This document shows, piece by piece, positions 25,545 through 32,492 of a stretch of 39,580 bases of DNA (within the stretch, counting starts at the first letter, position 1; every line of letters starts with the position of its first letter). The notes below the pieces were generated by a model. The model did no database searches, was not told the DNA's origin, and saw only the letters and a program-made list of their open reading frames with translations. The position numbers were made by a program, and so were the translations under genes. The DNA comes from a virus, in the IMG/VR virus record IMGVR_UViG_3300032265_001293, positions 1 to 39,580 of that record. One strand, given 5' to 3'.

Positions 25545-26174
25545 ATGATTACAAAGGAAAAACTATTGAAAATTGCACCTGGCGCAAGTCATAGCAAATT
25601 AAATATTGATGATTTATGTTCTGCTCTAAATGCTGTATTTGACAATGAGGCTAATGGCTTTTCAACAGTCAATCGCAAAGCAGCATTCATTGCTCAGTGC
25701 GCTCACGAATCAGGAAATTTCTCCGCAGTATCAGAAAATTTAAATTATTCTGCTGATGGTCTTGTGAAGATTTTTCATAAGTATTTTCCAGATCTAGATC
25801 ATGCAACCCCATATGCTCGTCACCCAGAAAAGATTGCGAATAAAGTTTATTCCAGTCGCATGGGTAATGGCGATGAAGCATCAGGCGATGGTTGGAAGTT
25901 CCATGGTCGTGGTTTCATTCAGTTAACTGGCCATGACAACTATTCTAAGTGCGGACATGCTATCGGCAAAGATCTAATTGCTAATCCAGATTATCTAATA
26001 ACTCCAGAAGGTGCGTTAGAATCAGCTGTTTGGTTCTGGAACTCACACAATCTAAGCCCACTAGCTGACGCTAATGACAATTTAACGATCACCAAGAGAA
26101 TTAATGGTGGAACGATTGGCTTAGATGATCGTAATGCTCTATTTGAAAGAGCAAAACATATTCTTTCTGAGTAA
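25545..26174 (+). CDS. Endolysin, glycoside hydrolase family 19 (chitinase-like)
   Basis: A 209-aa protein of the GH19 group used by phages as muramidase-type endolysins. AAFIAQCAHESGNFSAVSEN carries the catalytic Glu (Glu55 in HES), FHGRGFIQLTGHDNYSKCG is the highly diagnostic G-R-G-x-I-Q-L-T-G motif, and ITKRINGGTIGLDDR is the conserved C-terminal motif. It has no signal peptide, so release needs a holin; holin-like candidates follow at 28642-29436. The ATG at 25545 is chosen because AAGGAG (25530-25535) lies 9 bases upstream and the upstream extension is unrelated. Confidence 0.93.
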   Translation: MITKEKLLKIAPGASHSKLNIDDLCSALNAVFDNEANGFSTVNRKAAFIAQCAHESGNFSAVSENLNYSADGLVKIFHKYFPDLDHATPYARHPEKIANKVYSSRMGNGDEASGDGWKFHGRGFIQLTGHDNYSKCGHAIGKDLIANPDYLITPEGALESAVWFWNSHNLSPLADANDNLTITKRINGGTIGLDDRNALFERAKHILSE

Positions 26175-26179
26175 TAAAC

Positions 26180-26419
26180 ATGCTGAAGTTTAAAGATTTT
26201 ATTTCAGAAACAGTTTGTTCCGATGGCGGCATTCGTGGACTAGGTAATGTCACAGGTGCTGCTGATGGAAGCTCAACCAACTACGCTTCGATCAATTTTG
26301 CGACAGCGGATCAAAGAAATGATATAATCCGCAAGCAAGTGTCTCAACACCAAACTTTACATGACCCACAAACCCCAGATGACCCGAAGACAGTAGATAA
26401 TAAAAAGCAGAAGAAATAA
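26180..26419 (+). CDS. Small leader-bearing protein, possible capsid cargo
   Basis: A 79-aa protein beginning MLKFKDFISETV, like the T4 internal-protein leader with cleavage expected after ISE. The remainder is polar and Gly/Ser/Asn-rich (GGIRGLGNVTGAADGSS), with a basic disordered C-terminus (KTVDNKKQKK). No known domain is visible. It is followed by a gene with a similar leader, overlapping by one base. Confidence 0.6.
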   Translation: MLKFKDFISETVCSDGGIRGLGNVTGAADGSSTNYASINFATADQRNDIIRKQVSQHQTLHDPQTPDDPKTVDNKKQKK

Positions 26420-27147
26420 TGAAAACATTTAAAGAGCATATTATCAAAACTGGTAATAAGTATCGTCTAGTTTCTAAAAAGACTGAAAAGAATTTAGGAA
26501 CATATCCTTCCAAGGCTGGTGCTGAAAAGCGCGAACGCCAGGTTCAATATTTTAAACACATGGGTGAATCTTCTAGTGATCATTGGAATGAGGCTGAAGA
26601 ACATCTAAAGAAAGCAAAAGCTGCCGAAGCCAAAAGTAGTAAATCAGACTTCCATTTTCATATGGCAGATCACCATAATGCTCTAGTTCAATGGCATGAG
26701 GGAAAGGGTCGTCATAATATTGCAGACAAACATGCCGAAAAAGCAGAACAACATCATGAGAAAGCTGTTGAACATCTCAATAGTATGAAAGAATCTTCTG
26801 ATTATTCTAAACGTCGTAAAGGTGAAGAAGATATTATTAGTGGTAAGAAACCAGCTCGTAAGAAAATTCCTAGTGTAAATGACTACTTTAAGAGACGCGC
26901 CAAAGAAAAGGCAAATGAAGAGCATACGAAGTGTGGAACACCTGAATGCTGTGGCCAGTGCGACACTGCGATTAATGAATTGAGTGCAGAGACTTTAAAG
27001 AGTTATAAAGAAAAAGCAAAAAAAGACGTTACATCAAGACCATCAGATGTTCTTTCTCATGGTAAACCAAGGTTAAGTTATTTCAATACATTGAAGGGAA
27101 TCTTCACTGTGAACAAAAAACTCAAAGCTAAAACACCAAGAGGTTGA
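26419..27147 (+). CDS. Modular His/Lys-rich protein with MKTFKEH leader
   Basis: A 242-aa protein. It starts MKTFKEHIIKTGNKYRLVSK; the leader resembles its neighbours but lacks the Glu cleavage residue. A short module, KKTEKNLGTYPSKAGAEKRE, is common in phage virion-type proteins. A His-rich helical region (FHFHMADHHNALVQWHEGKG) follows, then a Cys cluster CGTPECCGQCD that could bind metal. INELSAETLKSYKEKA resembles the DELKKATLRSYAAK module of the protein at 23079. Function is unknown; likely internal head or minor structural protein. Confidence 0.6.
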   Translation: MKTFKEHIIKTGNKYRLVSKKTEKNLGTYPSKAGAEKRERQVQYFKHMGESSSDHWNEAEEHLKKAKAAEAKSSKSDFHFHMADHHNALVQWHEGKGRHNIADKHAEKAEQHHEKAVEHLNSMKESSDYSKRRKGEEDIISGKKPARKKIPSVNDYFKRRAKEKANEEHTKCGTPECCGQCDTAINELSAETLKSYKEKAKKDVTSRPSDVLSHGKPRLSYFNTLKGIFTVNKKLKAKTPRG

Positions 27148-27149
27148 TT

Positions 27150-27905
27150 ATGAAGAAATTATTTTTAGTTCTAGCCCTGTTCACATCATCAGCTTTTGCT
27201 AATGGTATAGACGAAAAATGTCCACAGCATACAATATGGGGCGCACCAGTAGCAAAACAGACTGATGTTCTTTATCTCTGCCGTACTGGATATGCTGTTG
27301 ATTACAGTACCTCTCTTAAGACTCCAGTATATGTTGTAGAGCATGTAACCAAGGATCATTTAGCGGGAAGCGAGGCTCGTAAGAACGACTTCCGCGAAGA
27401 CCAAGAGATTCCAGCAGCACAGCGTTCAACTCTTGCTGAATGGGCTGGCAGCGGATATGATCGCGGTCACGTTGCCCCTGCTGCAGACTTCACATACGAT
27501 GCTAAGGTTATGAGTGAGTCATTCCTTCTATCAAACATGATGGCTCAGGATCCTGGCAACAATCGTGGCATCTGGAAGTATACGGAAGAAATGCAGCGCG
27601 CTGCGGCTCTAAAGCGCGGCGAAGTATATGTAATCAGTGGAACAATTTTTGCTGCTGGTAATAATAAGAAAATGGGAACCGTTGGTGTTCCTAATGGAAT
27701 GTACAAGATTATTATTGATCCAAAAGGAAAGAAGTATATTGCTTTCCGTTTCGATAATGTTAAATTAGATGTTAAAGATTTAGAGAAATATGTTGTAACC
27801 ATAGCTGATCTTGAGAAGGAAACTGGAATCAACTTTGACCCTAAACTTTCTGCGGATCTAAAAACATTTGAGAGTACAAAGGCAAGTTTAGGAGACTGGA
27901 AATAA
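27150..27905 (+). CDS. Secreted DNA/RNA non-specific endonuclease (NUC1-like)
   Basis: A 251-aa beta-beta-alpha-metal nuclease. The N-terminus MKKLFLVLALFTSSAFANG is a clear Sec signal peptide cut after AFA. GYDRGHVAPAADF contains the DRGH catalytic motif (residues 104-107), and MAQDPGNNRGIWK supplies the Asn that binds Mg. It is therefore probably an active, exported nuclease that degrades DNA in the periplasm or after lysis. The ATG at 27150 follows AGAGG by 6 bases. It lies between the endolysin and the holin-like genes, and could lower viscosity, recover nucleotides or destroy competing DNA. Confidence 0.9.
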   Translation: MKKLFLVLALFTSSAFANGIDEKCPQHTIWGAPVAKQTDVLYLCRTGYAVDYSTSLKTPVYVVEHVTKDHLAGSEARKNDFREDQEIPAAQRSTLAEWAGSGYDRGHVAPAADFTYDAKVMSESFLLSNMMAQDPGNNRGIWKYTEEMQRAAALKRGEVYVISGTIFAAGNNKKMGTVGVPNGMYKIIIDPKGKKYIAFRFDNVKLDVKDLEKYVVTIADLEKETGINFDPKLSADLKTFESTKASLGDWK

Positions 27906-27918
27906 AATATGATGTCTG

Positions 27919-28054
27919 CCGTGATGCGCACGGAGTAGCTGAGAGGAAGCTGGAGGGGAACAATAATAACCCCGCATATCTAAGGCAATATCCGCCTCAG
28001 TGGTAAGGAGTCTGATACTGACTCACTGCGGCACCCCCGATTGGATAATCCAAT
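27919..28054 (+). ncRNA. Structured intergenic RNA candidate
   Basis: In this 174-base gap I see CCGTG/CACGG (27919-27933), AGCT/AGCT (27937-27951), GGGG/CCCC (27955-27973), a compound stem of CCG, CAGT and GAGTC against GACTC, ACTG and CGG (27992-28031) and ATTGG/CCAAT (28040-28054). CTCAGTGGTAAGGAG resembles a tRNA D-arm, but no full cloverleaf forms. It could be a leader or riboswitch for the lipoprotein gene, an sRNA or a decayed tRNA. Confidence 0.4.
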
Positions 28055-28079
28055 ACATCTTAAGTTTAAAGGAGCAAAT

Positions 28080-28445
28080 ATGAAGAAATTAGCAATACTA
28101 TTAACGGCACTATCAATGACTGGTTGTTCTTCGTTATCTTCAATGTCAAATTTACTACCAAAGAAATATGATCCAATGTTGGGTAGCATGTACATTGGAG
28201 TTAAACTTGATATTGATGGATTGAGCTGCAAAGATTCTACCCCAGATCAATGGAAAATTGCTCAGTTTGATGCTAAGAGATTAGCTGCGTATTCTTCATT
28301 CAGAAAAGATCCACAGGCTGATAATGCACTTTCAGTAGAAAAGAATTTAGTATCAGCTGCTGAAAAGCCAACGATTTGTGATAATTATTTAAAGATCGTA
28401 AAGGTTCGTTTAGAAATTCTTAACAAAGCATGGGGGAAAAGATAA
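28080..28445 (+). CDS. Small lipoprotein
   Basis: A 121-aa protein with a lipoprotein signal: MKKLAILLTALSMTGCSSLS, lipobox S-M-T-G-C. The mature part is polar with two further Cys (LSCKDS, TICDNY) that could form a disulfide, and is probably anchored in the outer membrane because the residue after Cys is Ser. No family is recognised. It lies downstream of the structured RNA and begins 5 bases after AAAGGAG. It may belong to the lysis or curli block. Overlap with the next gene is TAATG. Confidence 0.7.
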   Translation: MKKLAILLTALSMTGCSSLSSMSNLLPKKYDPMLGSMYIGVKLDIDGLSCKDSTPDQWKIAQFDAKRLAAYSSFRKDPQADNALSVEKNLVSAAEKPTICDNYLKIVKVRLEILNKAWGKR

Positions 28446-28642
28446 TGTCAATAGCAGAAGAACTTAAATCTCAGGTTGACGATATTAAGGCTCAGGTTGC
28501 AGCAGGAACGATGAGTTCAGAAGATGGCGCGGCATTATTATCAGAATTAAATGATACATATAAGGCAAATGGCCAAGCAGATGCTGAAATTGTTGTTCGT
28601 TACCTAGTAGATGCTATTAAAATTCTAAGTAAGGTAGTATAA
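28445..28642 (+). CDS. Small helical protein, 65 aa
   Basis: A short protein (MSIAEELKSQVDDIKAQVAA) with a helical amphipathic pattern and no membrane segment. TAATG overlaps on both sides couple its translation to the lipoprotein and to the holin-like gene. Its position between the two suggests a lysis accessory or holin regulator, but there is no sequence evidence for a specific role. Confidence 0.6.
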   Translation: MSIAEELKSQVDDIKAQVAAGTMSSEDGAALLSELNDTYKANGQADAEIVVRYLVDAIKILSKVV

Positions 28643-28866
28643 TGTCATTTTTATCCTCAATAAAATCAATGTTTTCTGATGGAACCGATGGTTCTGTTTC
28701 GTCAAAGAGAGTTATTACTTTCTTGGCTTTTTTATTGTGTGGAATTGCGTTCGTTTCAAACCTATTTTGGGCTTTGAAAATTGACGCAGAAATGTTTAAA
28801 TGTATGATGTATATTGTAATTGGTGGCTTGGGTGTTACTGCCTCAGAAAAATTTGCACCAAAGTAG
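28642..28866 (+). CDS. Holin-like membrane protein
   Basis: A 74-aa protein with two hydrophobic segments, VITFLAFLLCGIAFVSNLFW and MMYIVIGGLGVTA, separated by a short polar turn, and with charged termini (SSKR at the front, ASEKF at the end). This arrangement is typical of small class II or pinholin-like holins and of phage membrane proteins beside endolysins. It probably permits release of the GH19 endolysin, although several candidates in this region compete for the role. Confidence 0.6.
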   Translation: MSFLSSIKSMFSDGTDGSVSSKRVITFLAFLLCGIAFVSNLFWALKIDAEMFKCMMYIVIGGLGVTASEKFAPK

Positions 28867-28874
28867 TATAAATA
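28867..28874 (+). promoter_or_regulatory. T4-type late promoter box TATAAATA
   Basis: An exact TATAAATA lies in the 9-base gap between two membrane-protein genes. Transcription from it would start about 6-8 bases downstream, just inside the next gene, so it could drive only genes from 29167 onward. Confidence 0.45.
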
Positions 28875-28875
28875 C

Positions 28876-29163
28876 ATGGAATATGATGCTATATTCAAGC
28901 TGATCGCTGATGTCGGATTTCCTATCGCAGCTGCACTCGTGGCTGGTGTCTTCGTATATTTCGTAATAAATTATATCCTTGAAAGTGTCGTGAAGGCAAT
29001 TAAGGGAATGCAAGGTATCATTATGGGTCTTGATAATCGTGTAAAAACGATGAATCATGATATCATAAGAGTAGATGCGGTGGTTAGCTCAGCATTGGGA
29101 TTGAGACCAGATTTAGAACGAATTGCAAGGGCTGATGGAAAGAACGATGCCCGAAAGGACTGA
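28876..29163 (+). CDS. BhlA/holin-like membrane protein, copy 1
   Basis: A 95-aa protein with one N-terminal membrane segment (GFPIAAALVAGVFVYFVINY) and a C-terminal cytoplasmic coiled segment (LDNRVKTMNHDIIRVDAVV) followed by a charged tail. The organisation matches BhlA/UviB-like holin or bacteriocin-associated proteins. It shares the order GFPI, membrane helix, LDNR/LIDR and NDLIR-type motifs with the next gene, so the two are probably ancient tandem duplicates. Confidence 0.55.
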   Translation: MEYDAIFKLIADVGFPIAAALVAGVFVYFVINYILESVVKAIKGMQGIIMGLDNRVKTMNHDIIRVDAVVSSALGLRPDLERIARADGKNDARKD

Positions 29164-29166
29164 GTC

Positions 29167-29436
29167 ATGGTTTCTATAGACCAAGTTTCGGAATTGATTA
29201 AGCAGTATGGTTTTCCAATTGTTTCGGCAGTTGGAATGGGGTATTTCGTATTTTTCATTTATAAATTTGTTACCAATAAATTGATGCCCCTTATTGGTGA
29301 GACGAACGTAATATTGATTGCATTGATTGATCGTATCAGAATGTTAGACAATGACCTCATAAGATTACAACAAAAAGTGAGCGTTGTGTTACAAATGAAA
29401 GAGGATCATAAAAATGCAAATAAGCCTGAGACTTGA
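29167..29436 (+). CDS. BhlA/holin-like membrane protein, copy 2
   Basis: An 89-aa protein, MVSIDQVSELIKQYGFPIVS, with one membrane segment (SAVGMGYFVFFIYKFV) and a coiled segment LIDRIRMLDNDLIRLQQKV. It aligns by eye with the preceding gene over GFPI, the helix and D-R-x-x-x-x-x-x-D-x-I-R. It starts 3 bases after that gene and is followed by a terminator-like hairpin, so it closes the holin-like transcription unit. Confidence 0.55.
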   Translation: MVSIDQVSELIKQYGFPIVSAVGMGYFVFFIYKFVTNKLMPLIGETNVILIALIDRIRMLDNDLIRLQQKVSVVLQMKEDHKNANKPET

Positions 29437-29452
29437 AGTCTTAAAGGTTTTT
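29425..29452 (+). terminator. Rho-independent terminator-like hairpin
   Basis: AGACT (29429-29433), loop TGA and AGTCT (29437-29441) form a perfect 5-bp stem, extended by CCT/AGG and followed by TTTTT at 29448-29452. It lies at the 3' end of the holin-like gene and just ahead of the csgF promoter candidate. Confidence 0.55.
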
Positions 29453-29456
29453 ACTC

Positions 29457-29484
29457 TTGACTTTTCTCTTTCATCCGATAAAAA
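29457..29484 (+). promoter_or_regulatory. Candidate promoter for the curli block
   Basis: TTGACT at 29457-29462 matches a -35 at five of six positions. TAAAAA at 29479-29484, after a 16-base spacer, is a weak -10. The string TTGACTTTTC resembles TTGCTTTTC in the stronger promoters at 16698 and 36882. It follows a terminator-like hairpin. Confidence 0.4.
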
Positions 29485-29495
29485 GGAGAAGAAAG

Positions 29496-29945
29496 ATGAA
29501 GAGCATGAGGTTCCTGTGCCTGCTCCTGCTGATCAGCAGCAATAGTTTAGCCACAGATTTAACTTATAGTTTTAAAGATCCTTCTTTTAGTGGGGTCAAT
29601 ACTTCCGCACATTGGTTGACAATCGACAATCAAGAACACACCAGATCAAAAGAAATAGCTGATGCTATTCAAGCAGCATTGCAAGCTAAGGCTGCAGCTG
29701 CACAAAATACTATTCTAGCCAAGTTTATTAATAACCTAGAATCAAGAATCTACTCACAATTAGCTGCTCAGCTAACTCAAAACCTATTTGGTGAGAATCC
29801 TCAACCAAAGGGTTCTTTTACTATTGACGGTAATACCGTAACTTATAATAAAGATACTGCAACTAACACACTAACAATGACTATAACCGATGGGACAGGT
29901 AATACGACTACAATCGCTATTCCTCTTGATGGGTTTAAATTCTAA
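29496..29945 (+). CDS. csgF: CsgF, curli assembly/nucleation component
   Basis: A 149-aa protein with a Sec signal peptide (MKSMRFLCLLLLISSNSLA) followed by TDLTYSFKDPSFSG, matching the mature CsgF start (GTMTFQFRNPNFGG), the part that inserts into the CsgG pore. The middle has a long helix (IADAIQAALQAKAAAAQNTI). The C-terminus has NTLTMTITDGTGNTTTIAIP, corresponding to the E. coli LQLNVTDRKTGQTSTIQV region. The ATG at 29496 follows AAGGAG. It is directly coupled to csgG through TAATG. It probably caps the CsgG channel and anchors secreted curlin. Confidence 0.9.
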   Translation: MKSMRFLCLLLLISSNSLATDLTYSFKDPSFSGVNTSAHWLTIDNQEHTRSKEIADAIQAALQAKAAAAQNTILAKFINNLESRIYSQLAAQLTQNLFGENPQPKGSFTIDGNTVTYNKDTATNTLTMTITDGTGNTTTIAIPLDGFKF

Positions 29946-30760
29946 TGAAAAAACTAATACTTACAATCTTGTTATTACTTTTGACAGGCTGTACTATCAT
30001 TGACAGTGCTAATAAATCAACTTTAGAAAAAATTGGTGAGAAAAGAACAGAACCAGTAGTTGAACGTACACTATTGAAGAAGTTAAAGACTGTGAAGGCA
30101 CCAGAAAGACAAGTGATTGTTGCCGTATATGATTTTCCTGATTTAACTGGGCAAAGAAAAGATAAAGACACAACCTCATCTTTTTCTAACTCAGTAACTC
30201 AGGGTGGAGCAGCATTGTTGATTGATGCGTTAAAATCAGCAGGTGATGGCTCATGGTTCAAAGTTGTTGAGAGAACAAGAATTGACGATTTAACGAAAGA
30301 GCGTCAATTGATTCGTTCAACAAGAGAAGAATATCAGGGAAGTGGACAAAATAAGTTAGAGCCACTTCTATTTGCTGGACTATTAATCCAAGGTGGCATA
30401 GTGGGTTACGACACTAATATCATTAGTGGTGGTTCAGGAGCTCGTTATCTAGGAATTGGGATGGATAGGCAGTATCGTCGTGATCAGGTCACTATTGCTC
30501 TTAGGGCAGTATCAACTGCATCAAGTGAAGTATTGATGAATGTACAAGTGACTAAGACAATATTGTCATCTAGCATGGATAATAATGTATTTAAATTTAT
30601 TGATATGGGAACAAGAGCACTTGAAGTTGAAACTGGTGTGGCAGAAAATGAGGCGAACACAATGGCAGTTAAAATAGCCATTGAGGCAGCTGTGGTAGCA
30701 ATGATAGAGCAGGGTATTCAAAAAGGGTACTGGAATTATAAACAAGAGGAAATCAAATAA
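29945..30760 (+). CDS. csgG: CsgG, outer-membrane curli secretion channel
   Basis: A 271-aa lipoprotein. MKKLILTILLLLLTGCT has the lipobox L-L-T-G-C. VIVAVYDFPDLTGQ, AALLIDAL, WFKVVERTRIDDLTKERQLI, GGIVGYDTNIISGGSGARYLG, MDRQYRRDQVTIALRAV, VTKTILSSSMDNNVFKFID and the C-terminal QGIQKGYWNYK match E. coli CsgG in order along its full length. It should form a nonameric outer-membrane pore. No CsgE adaptor, CsgC or CsgD is visible in the window. Confidence 0.95.
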   Translation: MKKLILTILLLLLTGCTIIDSANKSTLEKIGEKRTEPVVERTLLKKLKTVKAPERQVIVAVYDFPDLTGQRKDKDTTSSFSNSVTQGGAALLIDALKSAGDGSWFKVVERTRIDDLTKERQLIRSTREEYQGSGQNKLEPLLFAGLLIQGGIVGYDTNIISGGSGARYLGIGMDRQYRRDQVTIALRAVSTASSEVLMNVQVTKTILSSSMDNNVFKFIDMGTRALEVETGVAENEANTMAVKIAIEAAVVAMIEQGIQKGYWNYKQEEIK

Positions 30761-30761
30761 A

Positions 30762-31457
30762 ATGAAAAATTTAATCAAAGCATTATTATGTTTGGTTGCA
30801 TTTACATCATTATCAGCGCACGCACAATCAGCATCAACCAACTCAATTTATCTTGAGCAAATCGGCGATTCGAGCACCATCACTCTTTTACAAAAGGGTT
30901 CTGGTAACCAGATGGGGACTACAGTGTCACCATTTTACATGAATGGTAATCAGCAAATACTAAACTTCACACAAGAAGGTAACAATAACTCCTTACAGGG
31001 GCAAATTTTAAGTTCAAGTGTGAATTCTAATATTCTTAATAGTGGTAACTCCAACTTGATTAAACTAGACATGGGTGGCTCGGCATCTGTATCTGGTACA
31101 TCTTTTAATATGAATTTAGTTGGTACATCTAACTCATTTGAATTAGACCAGGGTACGGTTGGTGCATCGACAAGTGCAACATTAACATATAATCTAACTG
31201 GTGACTGGAATACATTTAAGAACCAAATTGATACAAATAATGTTGTGAATACATTTAATTTAACTGGCGACCACAATGAAATTGGCGTTTCACAGAATGG
31301 ACATGATGGTAAAAATATTGACTTCACATTAGTTGGAAGTGGCAACTCTTTTAACATTCAACAGAAGAGTATTTTAAATGTTGATTCACTTAAAATTGAT
31401 TCAATTTCTAACAACGGTACTTTTACTATTAGCCAGTGCCCACCTTTGGGCTGCTAG
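30762..31457 (+). CDS. Curlin-like secreted amyloid protein (CsgA/CsgB type)
   Basis: A 231-aa protein with a Sec signal peptide (KNLIKALLCLVAFTSLSAHA). The mature part is rich in Asn, Gln, Gly, Ser and Thr with degenerate curlin repeats of the type N/S-x5-Q-x-G-x-x-N, for example IYLEQIGDSSTITLLQKGSGNQ shortened as LEQIGDSS and LLQKGSGN, LNFTQEGNNN and FNIQQK, and LVGTSNSF. This is the substrate expected for the CsgG/CsgF pore just upstream. It ends CPPLGC, two Cys unusual for curlins. Its last 80 bases also encode the signal peptide of the next gene. Confidence 0.82.
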   Translation: MKNLIKALLCLVAFTSLSAHAQSASTNSIYLEQIGDSSTITLLQKGSGNQMGTTVSPFYMNGNQQILNFTQEGNNNSLQGQILSSSVNSNILNSGNSNLIKLDMGGSASVSGTSFNMNLVGTSNSFELDQGTVGASTSATLTYNLTGDWNTFKNQIDTNNVVNTFNLTGDHNEIGVSQNGHDGKNIDFTLVGSGNSFNIQQKSILNVDSLKIDSISNNGTFTISQCPPLGC

Positions 31458-32490
31458 TAGCATAGGTTCTATAACTGCTCTAAATGGGTCTAGTGAACTA
31501 TATCGCCAAAAAGCGAAAATAGACACTAGACCCACTTTAGGTGTGGAGTCCCTCGATGATGTTAGAACAGGAAATGGGCGTCTAGAGATAACCTTTCTAG
31601 ATGATAGCAAAGTGCGCATGACCGAACAGTCAAAGTTGCTTATAGATGAATTTGTATACGATCCTAATCCATCCAAGTCTAAAATGTCTATGCGTTTTGC
31701 GCAGGGAACTGCGCGTTTTGTTACTGGGCAATTGGGCAAGGTTGACAAGCAGAATATTAAACTCAGCACTCCTACAGCAACTATTGCTGTTCGTGGTACA
31801 GATTTTACAACTACCGTAGATGAGTTCGGGAGAAGTCTTGTAATACTTCTCCCAGAAGCAGATGGTAAGGTTGGAGAGATTACGGTTTCAAATCTGGCTG
31901 GCTTTGTTATTATGAACCAAGCTTTTCAAGCAACAATGGTGGCATCGGCAGAAAAGATGCCGACTAATCCTAGTGTTATACAAGGATTAGATCTCAATTT
32001 AATTGATAACATGTTAATCGTAACTCCCCCAAAAGAAGTAGCCAAACCAGTAGAAAGAACTGATGGTAAGAGAGATATGTCAACTTCATTTTTCGGTGAA
32101 GATGCTCTCAAGAAAGACTATCTCAGTAATGCTGATTTCAATAGAGACGAACTAAAGACGACTTCGACTATCGATTTTAATGCGATTAATAATACCTTCT
32201 TTGAAGACTTCTTTTATCTAAACCAAGATACAAACCAGACGGGAGGTATGACGAAGGGTGGAGTGACAATCCAAGGAACTTCTTTTGGGATGGATAAGAC
32301 TACGCAAATAAATACCGTGGTAGAAGATCCGTTTTTGGTTATATTTCGTCAATTGTCTCAAACTTTTGAGTTAATCACGGAAAAAACTAGCACGGCAACA
32401 ATTAATCTAACTCAGAATAATAAGTCTTATACAATAATTTTAAACAACGGAACTGGCGGTACAGTAATCAATATCAATCAAGGAAATTGA
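31378..32490 (+). CDS. Secreted FecR-domain protein
   Basis: A 370-aa protein with a strong Sec signal peptide (LIQFLTTVLLLLASAHLWA) whose coding sequence lies wholly inside the end of the curlin gene in another frame. The mature N-terminus (SSIGSITALNGSSELYR, DDVRTGNGRLEITFLDDSKV, TATIAVRGTDFTT) is a FecR periplasmic domain; the G-T-A-R-F and I-A-V-R-G-T-D-F motifs are diagnostic. Residues 240-370 are Asn/Thr-rich and repetitive near the end (INLTQNNKSYTIILNNGTGG), reminiscent of the curlin. In bacteria FecR proteins often sit next to CHASE2 cyclases, as here. Confidence 0.85.
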   Translation: MLIHLKLIQFLTTVLLLLASAHLWAASSIGSITALNGSSELYRQKAKIDTRPTLGVESLDDVRTGNGRLEITFLDDSKVRMTEQSKLLIDEFVYDPNPSKSKMSMRFAQGTARFVTGQLGKVDKQNIKLSTPTATIAVRGTDFTTTVDEFGRSLVILLPEADGKVGEITVSNLAGFVIMNQAFQATMVASAEKMPTNPSVIQGLDLNLIDNMLIVTPPKEVAKPVERTDGKRDMSTSFFGEDALKKDYLSNADFNRDELKTTSTIDFNAINNTFFEDFFYLNQDTNQTGGMTKGGVTIQGTSFGMDKTTQINTVVEDPFLVIFRQLSQTFELITEKTSTATINLTQNNKSYTIILNNGTGGTVININQGN

Positions 32491-32492
32491 TC

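Noticed and set aside
27981-28054. A third tRNA gene in the structured intergenic region
   Set aside because: A D-arm-like string and a 5+7+5 hairpin are present, but the loop lacks U33, there is no T-arm with TTCRANY, and the arms would have to share bases.
28080-28642. CsgE adaptor gene upstream of csgF
   Set aside because: The lipoprotein and the 65-aa helical protein in this position have neither the length nor any motif of CsgE.
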